Below the pieces are notes generated by a model that was given only the letters and a program-made list of their open reading frames with translations, was not told the origin of the DNA and searched no databases. Positions 7,110 to 14,211 of a stretch of DNA of 23,441 bases are shown here, piece by piece. Both the position numbers and the translations under genes were made by a program. Source of the stretch: Ruminococcus sp. UBA4385 (lineage in GTDB: Bacteria > Bacillota_A > Clostridia > Oscillospirales > Ruminococcaceae); assembly GCA_002391065.1 (NCBI GenBank), contig DGRP01000126.1, positions 1 to 23,441 of the forward strand. The letters are read 5' to 3'. Position 1 is the stretch's first letter, and every line of letters starts with the position of its first letter.

Positions 7110-7820
7110 CTATTTTACATAAGAGGGGTCAATATAGGCTATCGGGTCTATCCAGCTGCCGTTTTTCTTTACCGCAAAGTGCAGGTGTGAGAGCTCTGCC
7201 GCTTCGCAGGAGGCCGTGTCGCCTATTGTGCCTATTGCCTGACCTGCGTTTACCTCAGTTCCTTCCTGCACCATCATTTCTGCCGAGAGGTTATAGTAGT
7301 GCCCTTCAACGCCATTGCCATGATCTATGACAATGCAGTATCCCCACAGGGCATCCTCCCAGATTTTCTTTACTGTACCTTTGTTCATAGCCTTGACGGC
7401 TGTGCCCTTTTCTGCCTGAATGTCAACTCCGTCATGAGTTTTCCAGTAGCCCAGCGTTTCTGATTTTACAAGCTCTCCGTTTGAAAACGGTACAAGTATC
7501 TTTCCGTTTACAGGCATTACATTCGGCTGAGTTTTAACAAACTTGTCTGCCTTTGAGGAGCTTGTATCAGCCTTGCTCTCTGAGGAGCTGTCCTCTTTTG
7601 TAAGCTTTGGCACATCTGTAAGCTTTTCATCGATCTCTGTGTATGGAAGGTCTGGAGATGATACCGTATATTTACTGCTTGTATCATTTATCACCGCACG
7701 ATCGTGTGCCACAAGTCCCACTCCGCCTGCCAGCACTGCACAACTTGCCAGCGCAAGGTACAGACCCTTTGCTCCGAGCTTTCTTCTGATGCCTAAGCCC
7801 TTAAATCTGATTCTTTTCAT
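7110..7820 (-). CDS. M23 (LytM-fold) membrane-anchored protein, SpoIIQ-like
   Basis: The 236-residue protein has a basic N terminus, one membrane segment (about 19-38), a Ser/Lys-rich linker (50-95) and a C-terminal LytM domain (about 103-233). The layout and sequence are most like SpoIIQ, the forespore protein that meets SpoIIIAH across the intermembrane space during engulfment; a plain cell-wall hydrolase is the alternative. The zinc residues are intact: H129-x-x-x-D133 in T-H-D-G-V-D-I, and H212-x-H214. The usual Y-x-H-L histidine of active M23 enzymes reads Y-Y-N-L (N177), so catalysis is doubtful. AAAGG lies about 8 bases before the ATG. I found no convincing sporulation-type promoter upstream. 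It sits between two terminators, so it is its own unit. Confidence 0.8.
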   Translation of the reverse strand: MKRIRFKGLGIRRKLGAKGLYLALASCAVLAGGVGLVAHDRAVINDTSSKYTVSSPDLPYTEIDEKLTDVPKLTKEDSSSESKADTSSSKADKFVKTQPNVMPVNGKILVPFSNGELVKSETLGYWKTHDGVDIQAEKGTAVKAMNKGTVKKIWEDALWGYCIVIDHGNGVEGHYYNLSAEMMVQEGTEVNAGQAIGTIGDTASCEAAELSHLHFAVKKNGSWIDPIAYIDPSYVK

Positions 7821-7941
7821 TCTGATCGCCTTTCTCCGAACTAAACTGACCGACTAAGTCGGCTTGCCTAAATGCTGTCGGCTCGCAAATAAGCTTTGGT
7901 AGTATTTTTAACAGTTTTTTCGGTTTTATTCAGAAAGGCTG

Positions 7942-7971
7942 AAAAAGCTCCGCATTAAACGGAGCTTTTTT
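7942..7971 (-). terminator. Terminator of the methyltransferase-HAD unit
   Basis: AAAAAGCTCCG (7942-7952) pairs perfectly with CGGAGCTTTTT (7960-7970) around a 7-base loop. A- and T-runs on either side let it work in both directions; it lies 22 bases past the HAD gene stop on the minus strand. Confidence 0.88.
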
Positions 7972-7977
7972 ATTAAT

Positions 7978-7995
7978 TCGTGCGGTGTTGCCTTA
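7978..7995 (-). repeat. 18-base copy of the end of a repeat element
   Basis: On the minus strand this reads TAAGGCAACACCGCACGA, identical to 23336-23353 on the plus strand. Its first three bases are the TAA stop codon of the HAD gene. The sequence beyond the 18 bases differs between the two sites, so only an element end, or a footprint of one, is present here. Confidence 0.6.
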
Positions 7996-8658
7996 ATCTT
8001 TGAAAAATCTGAGCACCTCATCAAGGCTGGGCTTCAGCACCTCAACCAGCTTCAGGATCTCCTCGGTTGGCTCAAGCAGGTCGGGCACCATTATTGTGTG
8101 GAGCCCTGCTCTGTGCGCAGAAATAATACCGTTGTATGAATCCTCAATGCAGACGGATCTATCAGGGCTTGCACCCAGCTTTTCACAGGCGAGAAGATAT
8201 ATCTCAGGCTCGGGCTTGGAACGCTTTATCATATCTCCGCCGATAACTACGCTGAAATAGTCAAGAAGCTCTACAGAGCTGAGCTCCTCCTTTACCATCG
8301 CCTGCTTTGTTGAGGAAGCAAGTCCTGTTGTCATGCCATGACCTCTTAAAAAGTCCAGAAGCTCTCTTACTCCGCTTTTAAGGGGCAGGCCTTCACTTGC
8401 TATGATCTTCTGCATCTCTATCTTGCCCTCTTCATAGAGCGCTTCAATCGAAACCTTGTCTCCGTATGCTTCGTCGAATATCTTCATTGTATCGGCTGTG
8501 TTTCTGCCTATACATTTCTTTGAGGTCTCACTGACATCACCGAGACCGTATCTGTCGGCAACTATCTGCCAGCTGCGAAGCCCCAGTCTTTCCGAGTCGA
8601 AGATCACTCCGTCCATATCAAAAACTACTGCGTCTATGTCACTGAACTTAAAACTCAT
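7993..8658 (-). CDS. HAD-superfamily phosphatase / beta-phosphoglucomutase-like
   Basis: The 221-residue cytoplasmic protein is a HAD family IA hydrolase. Motif I is D14-x-D16 in V-F-D-M-D-G-V, motif II is in L-A-S-S-T (S115/S116), motif III is K148 in S-K-P-E-P-E-I-Y, and motif IV is E172-D173 in C-I-E-D-S-Y-N-G. An alpha-helical C1 cap lies at about 18-85. The K-P-x-P-x-x-Y and E-D-S-x-x-G pattern is shared by beta-phosphoglucomutases and sugar-phosphate phosphatases; substrate cannot be told from sequence. It starts 8 bases after the methyltransferase gene, so the two are co-transcribed. Its stop codon coincides with the edge of a repeat sequence. Confidence 0.88.
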   Translation of the reverse strand: MSFKFSDIDAVVFDMDGVIFDSERLGLRSWQIVADRYGLGDVSETSKKCIGRNTADTMKIFDEAYGDKVSIEALYEEGKIEMQKIIASEGLPLKSGVRELLDFLRGHGMTTGLASSTKQAMVKEELSSVELLDYFSVVIGGDMIKRSKPEPEIYLLACEKLGASPDRSVCIEDSYNGIISAHRAGLHTIMVPDLLEPTEEILKLVEVLKPSLDEVLRFFKD

Positions 8659-8666
8659 TTTTTCAC

Positions 8667-9779
8667 CTACTTAAAATACATATAAAGATCGCATTTTATC
8701 ATGCCGTTATATAGCTTGCGTTTTTTATCCGCCTTTTTGCCGAAGAATTTTTCAAACTCCTCATGCGGTGAAATTATAAAACAGGGATTATCCCTGTCAG
8801 GGCGCAGCTTCTGACCCAGCACCTTATAAAGCTGTTCAGCCTCTCTTATTTCGAGAAGTCTCTCACCATAAGGCGGATTAACTATCGTTACAGCACCCTT
8901 TACAGGCTCATGCGCCCTTATATCACGCTGTTTTATCTCTATCCGTGATGACACTCCTGCCTTTTTAGCATTAAAAGCCGAAAGCTCACAGGCAAACTCG
9001 TCAATATCAAAGCCGTAAGCTCGAAACTTCGTGTCCTTAACCATTGAATCCATAGCCTCAGTTCTTGCCTGCTGCCATACAGTTTCGGGTATCTGCTCCC
9101 AGTTCTGAGCTTCAAAGCTGCGTCTTAAACCCGAAGCTATATTATGAGCCTTGTATGCAGACTCAATAAGAAATGTTCCCGAGCCGCACATGGGGTCGCA
9201 AACAACAGTATCCCGCCTGATACGGGCAAGGTCAACTATGCCTGCGGCAAGGGTCTCCTTAATAGGAGCAGCGTTTGAAACACGTCTGTAGCCACGCTTA
9301 TGAAGCCCCACTCCCGATGTATCAAGGCAGACCGACACCATATCCTTATGTATTGAAAACCGCACTCTGTGACGAGCACCGCTTTCCTCAAACTGCCTTA
9401 TGCCGTACTTTTCTCCAAGCCTTGTAACTATGGCCTTTTTGATTATGCTCTGGCAATCGGGCACGGAATGCAGCTTTGAATTCAGGCTGTGACCCACCAC
9501 AGGGAACTCATCAAGCTTACCTATATACTGTTCCCAGGGCAAGGCTCTGACACCCTCGAAAAGCTCTTCAAAGCTTCTCGCTTCAAAGCTTCCGACTTCA
9601 ATCAGCACTCGCTCCCCTGTTGCTATCCATAAGTTAGCTTTTGCAAGAATAAGCTCATCACCTGAAAACGAAACCTTTCCGTCAGTAACCGATACGTTCT
9701 CACCGCCAAGCTTTTTGACCTCATAAGAAAGCGTGCTCTCCAGTCCGAAATGACATGGCACAACTAATCTGTATTCCAT
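8667..9779 (-). CDS. THUMP-domain class I rRNA methyltransferase (RlmL N-terminal/YpsC type)
   Basis: The 370-residue enzyme should place a methyl group on a guanine N2 of 23S rRNA. An N-terminal ferredoxin-like/THUMP region (about 1-155) binds RNA. The Rossmann methyltransferase domain has the SAM-binding motif D-P-M-C-G-S-G-T-F (195-203), an acidic D-I-D (258-260) and the catalytic motif N-P-P-Y-G-E-R (301-307) typical of N2-guanine methylation. It lacks the second methyltransferase domain of enterobacterial RlmL, as is normal in Bacillota. AGAGGAG lies just before the ATG. A strong terminator ends only about 20 bases upstream, so there is little room for its own promoter after it. Confidence 0.88.
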   Translation of the reverse strand: MEYRLVVPCHFGLESTLSYEVKKLGGENVSVTDGKVSFSGDELILAKANLWIATGERVLIEVGSFEARSFEELFEGVRALPWEQYIGKLDEFPVVGHSLNSKLHSVPDCQSIIKKAIVTRLGEKYGIRQFEESGARHRVRFSIHKDMVSVCLDTSGVGLHKRGYRRVSNAAPIKETLAAGIVDLARIRRDTVVCDPMCGSGTFLIESAYKAHNIASGLRRSFEAQNWEQIPETVWQQARTEAMDSMVKDTKFRAYGFDIDEFACELSAFNAKKAGVSSRIEIKQRDIRAHEPVKGAVTIVNPPYGERLLEIREAEQLYKVLGQKLRPDRDNPCFIISPHEEFEKFFGKKADKKRKLYNGMIKCDLYMYFK

Positions 9780-9792
9780 ATTTTACTCCTCT

Positions 9793-9827
9793 TCTTAAAA
9801 AGCCCCCATATCATATATGGGGGCTTT
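9793..9827 (-). terminator. Intrinsic terminator of the class A PBP gene
   Basis: AAAGCCCCCATAT (9799-9811) pairs perfectly over 13 bp with ATATGGGGGCTTT (9815-9827) around a 3-base loop. On the minus strand it is followed by TTTTTAAG. It lies 6 bases past the PBP stop codon. Confidence 0.9.
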
Positions 9828-9833
9828 GAAGTT

Positions 9834-12080
9834 TTAGTGATAACCGCTGCAAACCTCAGGCTCATTCGACTTCTTATAGTAGCCGTCTGCCTTATTGGAG
9901 CAGCCCGGTCCTGCGATCTTGCCTGTTGCTTTACAGTAGCTCAGCTTCTCGACTGACTCAGGCATTTCAAATGTCTCGTCAAACGATTTATGCTTCTCGC
10001 TGTCAGCAACATCACCAAAGATGTTTTTCCAGATAGCACCGATATTCTGATAATCATTAGTCGGTATCTTTGAAGGATTCTCGTAACCGATCCATACTCC
10101 CGAGACATAATCAGGTGTACAGCCTACAAAGGTAAGGTCATTCCAGTCAGACGATGTACCTGTCTTACCTACGAGGTCAGTATTGGAGAGCTTCGCATAA
10201 CGACCTGTACCGTTTTCCTCAGTTATAACGTGCTGCATCATTCTGTTCATAACGTATGAGGTCGATTCGGAAATTGCCTGCTTGTAGCCGTCAGTTTTCT
10301 CATAGATAACATTGCCGTCAATATCCTCGATCTTGGAAACATAAGAAACATCATACTTCTTACCGCCGTTGCCAAAGATCATATATGCTCCGACAAGCTC
10401 CTCAAGGTAGGTACCGTTAGTAAGACCTCCGACAGTTACAGGTGCGTAGGTAGCATCTGACTCCTCAAGAGAACTTATATCAAGCTTATCCTTCAGGAAG
10501 CTGTAAGAATATTCGGGTGTCATCTTCTGAACGAGCTGAGCAGGCAGAGTATTCAGCGAGCGCTGAAGCATCTCGGTCGTAGTCAGGTCTTTATATGACC
10601 AGTTACCGTCATCGCCGTACTCAGAGTAGTTTACAGGCCACTTTTGCTTGGTTCCTTCTATCTCTATTTCGATGGGCGAATCGTTAAACAGAGTTGAGCA
10701 GGTCATAAGGTCCTGATCGAGCGCCGGTGCATAAGACGCTATAGGCTTGATACACGAACCCGGAGATCTGGTTGCGTCGGTAACGGTACTGTAAATACGT
10801 GATTCAGTCTTTTCATTTCTGCTTCCGACTACAGCCTTAACATTGCCCTGATAGTCCATCGCAATAAAGCCTGACCACAGCGTATCCTCCTCTGGGTCCA
10901 TACTGTAGGTGGTAAAGTTCGATGCATCAAGCATCTCGTCCTCGACCTTGTTCTGCATATTAATATCAACTGTTGTATAGACTGTAAAGCCGCCGTCTCT
11001 GAGTCTGTCGCCTGCTTCCTGTCTTGTGATACCGATAGCATCGGCAATTCTCATTTCGGTCTCATTAAGAGCCGCATCCATAAACCACGATGTAGGGCCG
11101 AAATCTCTGTCCTCTTCATCATAGATAGCAGCACTTGAGTACGAAATATCACCTGTGATAACAAGCTCCTCATTTACTGCCTGATTGTACTCTTCCTCGT
11201 CGATAGCACCGTTACTGAGCATATGGTCAAGACAGTAAATACGTCTTTCCTTATTACCCTTCGGGTTATCGTAGGGGTTATTCAGACCCGGCATATTGGT
11301 CATACCTGCAAGTGAAGCAGCCTCAGCAAGGTCAAGCTCCGAAACATCTTTTCCGAAGTAATAGTTAGCAGCAGCCTGAACGCCGATAATATCGTACTCC
11401 TGAGTATTCATCGGCACGATATTAAGATAGCTTTGCAGGATATCTTCCTTTGTGTACGTCTTTTCGACGTTTATAGAACGGAAAATCTCTCGTATCTTAC
11501 GTTCCATACCCTTAATACTGTCACGGTCATCATCACCTGTGATAAGCTTGATAGTCTGCTGGGTAATGGTCGAACCACCTATCTGCCGTCCGCCGTAAAT
11601 CGGGATAAATACGTTTACGAAGGCTGCAAAGGTTCTCTTAAAGTCAACACCGTCATGCGAGTAGAAACGCTCGTCCTCAGTGTACACGAATGCATCTTGT
11701 ACCACCTGAGGGATATTTTCAATATCGCACCATGCAACGTGCCTGTTGGTATTTCTGATTGCGTAATAGAGTTCAAACTCCTTTGAATCGGGGTCTTCCT
11801 CATCATAATCAGGATTTTCATATAAAAATCTTGAAATATTGCTAGTCTCTGTCTTATCAAGGCTTACTGTAGTTGTAGTATCAGCAAAATTCAGGACATA
11901 AATTGTCATGACCGTTGCAAATATCGAACCTGTAATAATAATGATAAGAAACAGCGACAGAAGAAAAATTCCAAAGCCCTTTAATATCTTCACAGGCAAG
12001 CTTGTCTGTTTCTTTTTCTTTTTTCGTTTTTTTGTTGGCGCAGTCCTCATCGGATCGCGCATAGCTTTTACGTCTTCCAT
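9834..12080 (-). CDS. Class A penicillin-binding protein (transglycosylase-transpeptidase)
   Basis: The 748-residue bifunctional enzyme polymerises lipid II into glycan strands and cross-links them. A very basic cytoplasmic tail (residues 17-24) precedes one membrane anchor (about 34-62). The GT51 domain shows E135-D-E-R-F-x-x-H-D-G with catalytic E135, and G-G-S-T-I-T-Q-Q (168-175). The transpeptidase domain has S442-x-x-K445 in P-G-S-C-I-K-P, S508-L-N and K639-T-G-T, so all catalytic motifs are present. The short C-terminal tail is rich in Cys and Gly (C716, C727, C743). It is a separate unit between two terminators, just downstream of the ispH-S1 operon. GAAAGGATAG precedes the ATG. Confidence 0.94.
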   Translation of the reverse strand: MEDVKAMRDPMRTAPTKKRKKKKKQTSLPVKILKGFGIFLLSLFLIIIITGSIFATVMTIYVLNFADTTTTVSLDKTETSNISRFLYENPDYDEEDPDSKEFELYYAIRNTNRHVAWCDIENIPQVVQDAFVYTEDERFYSHDGVDFKRTFAAFVNVFIPIYGGRQIGGSTITQQTIKLITGDDDRDSIKGMERKIREIFRSINVEKTYTKEDILQSYLNIVPMNTQEYDIIGVQAAANYYFGKDVSELDLAEAASLAGMTNMPGLNNPYDNPKGNKERRIYCLDHMLSNGAIDEEEYNQAVNEELVITGDISYSSAAIYDEEDRDFGPTSWFMDAALNETEMRIADAIGITRQEAGDRLRDGGFTVYTTVDINMQNKVEDEMLDASNFTTYSMDPEEDTLWSGFIAMDYQGNVKAVVGSRNEKTESRIYSTVTDATRSPGSCIKPIASYAPALDQDLMTCSTLFNDSPIEIEIEGTKQKWPVNYSEYGDDGNWSYKDLTTTEMLQRSLNTLPAQLVQKMTPEYSYSFLKDKLDISSLEESDATYAPVTVGGLTNGTYLEELVGAYMIFGNGGKKYDVSYVSKIEDIDGNVIYEKTDGYKQAISESTSYVMNRMMQHVITEENGTGRYAKLSNTDLVGKTGTSSDWNDLTFVGCTPDYVSGVWIGYENPSKIPTNDYQNIGAIWKNIFGDVADSEKHKSFDETFEMPESVEKLSYCKATGKIAGPGCSNKADGYYKKSNEPEVCSGYH

Positions 12081-12137
12081 AAAACTATCCTTTCATCTGT
12101 TCTTCTCCGCCATATTACCGCAGCAGCGGCAGGCACT

Positions 12138-12175
12138 GCAGAAATAAACAAACAGGGGCGATCTCTCGCCCCCTG
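12138..12175 (-). terminator. Terminator of the ftsK-to-ispH/S1 operon
   Basis: GGGGCGA (12155-12161) pairs with TCGCCCC (12166-12172), extended by CAG/CTG with one bulge. On the minus strand the stem is followed by TTTGTTTATTTC. It lies about 35 bases past the S1 stop codon. Confidence 0.78.
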
Positions 12176-12210
12176 ATAGATCAAATTGTTCAGCCACGGA
12201 AGAGAGATCC

Positions 12211-14211
12211 TTATTCAGCCGAATCCTCTGCTGTCTCCTCGACAGTCTCATCAGCCTCATCATCAGCAGGCTCAGCGTCATCGGGGAGCAGAGCTCTGAT
12301 AGAAAGACTGATTCTCTTCTTATCTGCATCGATCTCTGTGATCTTACACTCAACTTCCTGACCAACAGAAAGAATGTCAGCAACATTATTTACTCTCTGA
12401 TTAGCGATCTGAGAGATATGGATAAGACCGTCGATACCGTCAATGATCTGAGCAAACGCACCGAATGATGTTATCGAAACTACGGTCGCTTTTACAGTCT
12501 GGCCAACCTCATAATTAGCCTTGAAGATCTCCCAGGGATTCTCGGAATCCTTCTTATAAATGAGTGAAACCTTCTTGGTCTCATTGTCAATGTCCTTGAT
12601 CTTTACTGTGATCTTATCACCAACGGAAACTACATCAGAGGGGTGCTTGATCCTCTTCCATGAAAGGTCCATTCTTCTTATAAGACCGTCAACACCGCCG
12701 AGGTCAACAAACACACCGTAATCAGTGATAGACTTAACAGTTCCCTCAACCTCGGAATCGATCTGTGCAGTCTCAAAGAACTTAGCCTGAGCAGCAGCTC
12801 TCTCCTCTCTTGCAACAGCACGGATAGAACCAACAGCTCTCTGCTTAGCCTCATTTACCTCAAGGATCTTGAACTTAACAGTCTGCTTTAACAGCTCGTT
12901 AAGATCATAATCTCTTCTTGGTGCAGCCTGTGTAGCAGGTACAAACACCTTAACACCGTTATAGGATACAAGCACTCCGCCCTTAACAACGTTAGTAACT
13001 GTACCCTCAAGAACACTCTCAGCCTCGCTTGCTTCAACTATCTTCTGGAAGCCGAGTACAGCGTCAACCTTCTTCTTTGAAAGTGTAACGATACCCTCCT
13101 GATCGTTAGTCTTGAGAACTATAAGATCAAGAGTATCTCCAACCTTTACAGCCTCCTCAGGCTTTACGGTAGGATCATCGGAAAACTCATTTGCAGGAAT
13201 ATAGCCTGTATGCTTTGTTCCAATATCTACAGCTACCTCGCCGTTATTTATATCAGTAACGACGCCTTCAACCTTCATACCGATATGTATTTTTTTGAGG
13301 GTTTTCTCAAGCTCCTCCTCAAAATTAAATTCTTCGTCAACATTGTTCAACATTTCACTCATGGTCTGTTGTACCTCCTTGATTATATAAGCAGGTGTTG
13401 AAGCACCCGCAGAGATCCCGATAAAATTTGCACCCCGTAAGTCAATATCGCAATTTCTGAGTCCGTCTGCGTCCTCGACAAGATAACACTTATCACAGAA
13501 CTCACTGCAGACAGCCTTTAGCTTCAAGGTGTTCGAGCTGTGCAGCCCCCCAACAATCACCATAACATCAGCCTTTGCCGCCATTTCAGCAGCTTCCTTC
13601 TGACGTTCCTGTGTTGCGTTGCAGATAGTATCAAATACCATCGCATCCGGCAGCAAGCGTTCAAACAGCTTCTGACAGTCACTCCACACATTTCTATTAT
13701 ACGTCGTCTGCGCTAAAATTGCAACCTTTTTTGATGAAAAATCCTTTTCTCTCACCAAATTCTCAAAATCCTGACAAGAACCAAACACATAACTCTCCCC
13801 CGAGCAATGCCCTCTTATCCCCTGAACCTCAGGGTGTCCCGCATCGCCCGCTATAAGAATTATATATCCCTCATCGGACCTTTCGCTTGCAATCTTATGT
13901 ATACGGCTCACAAAAGGACAGGTAGCATCTACAATATCAACGCCCTTTTCCCTCAGCTCGTCATACACCTGTGCAGCCACTCCATGTGACCGAATGACCA
14001 CCGTGTCGCTCTCTCTGACCTCTGAAAGCTCCTTCGGGAAAACTCCCTTTGCCTTAAGATCAGAGACTACATTAGGATTGTGAATAATCGGACCTAACGT
14101 TACAACATTATTTCGGCTATCTAACATATTATACACTATTTTTACGGCTCTGTCTACACCAAAACAGAATCCCGCAGTTTTAGCAACAAAAATTTTACAA
14201 TCTCTTAACAT
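12211..14211 (-). CDS. ispH-rpsA: Fusion of IspH (HMBPP reductase) and ribosomal protein S1
   Basis: Residues 1-283 are IspH, the [4Fe-4S] enzyme that makes IPP and DMAPP in the last step of the MEP pathway. Cluster cysteines C16, C98 and C197, the H-P-E motif with E128, H44, H76, S225-S-N227 and the C-terminal A-G-A-S-T-P are all present. Residues 284-666 are an S1-like protein with four OB-fold RNA-binding repeats (about 310-378, 397-466, 484-553, 569-640) and an acidic tail. IspH-S1 fusions are known in Clostridia. The ATG abuts the TAA stop of the gene before it and has only a weak ribosome binding site, suggesting coupled translation. A perfect AAGGAGGT and in-frame ATG at 13362 lie exactly at the domain junction, so a 383-residue S1 may also be made alone. 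Confidence 0.94.
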   Translation of the reverse strand: MLRDCKIFVAKTAGFCFGVDRAVKIVYNMLDSRNNVVTLGPIIHNPNVVSDLKAKGVFPKELSEVRESDTVVIRSHGVAAQVYDELREKGVDIVDATCPFVSRIHKIASERSDEGYIILIAGDAGHPEVQGIRGHCSGESYVFGSCQDFENLVREKDFSSKKVAILAQTTYNRNVWSDCQKLFERLLPDAMVFDTICNATQERQKEAAEMAAKADVMVIVGGLHSSNTLKLKAVCSEFCDKCYLVEDADGLRNCDIDLRGANFIGISAGASTPAYIIKEVQQTMSEMLNNVDEEFNFEEELEKTLKKIHIGMKVEGVVTDINNGEVAVDIGTKHTGYIPANEFSDDPTVKPEEAVKVGDTLDLIVLKTNDQEGIVTLSKKKVDAVLGFQKIVEASEAESVLEGTVTNVVKGGVLVSYNGVKVFVPATQAAPRRDYDLNELLKQTVKFKILEVNEAKQRAVGSIRAVAREERAAAQAKFFETAQIDSEVEGTVKSITDYGVFVDLGGVDGLIRRMDLSWKRIKHPSDVVSVGDKITVKIKDIDNETKKVSLIYKKDSENPWEIFKANYEVGQTVKATVVSITSFGAFAQIIDGIDGLIHISQIANQRVNNVADILSVGQEVECKITEIDADKKRISLSIRALLPDDAEPADDEADETVEETAEDSAE
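13360..13380 (-). promoter_or_regulatory. Internal ribosome binding site and start codon for S1
   Basis: On the minus strand AAGGAGGT (13373-13380) is followed after 10 bases by ATG (13360-13362), in frame with the fused gene at codon 284. This is where IspH homology ends and the S1 part begins. The match to the anti-Shine-Dalgarno sequence is perfect, while the fusion's own start has none as good. A second in-frame ATG lies three codons on. Use of this site is inferred. Confidence 0.6.

Noticed and set aside
7864..7873. TTGCCTAAAT shared with 23393-23402
   Set aside because: Only 10 bases and in the opposite relative orientation to the 18-base match, so chance is a sufficient explanation.
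7821..7941. Sporulation sigma-F or sigma-G promoter before the SpoIIQ-like gene
   Set aside because: GAATA and AATACTA are present but about 20 bases apart, too far for these sigma factors; a short hairpin CCGAC-TAA-GTCGG at 7850-7862 is the only other structure seen.
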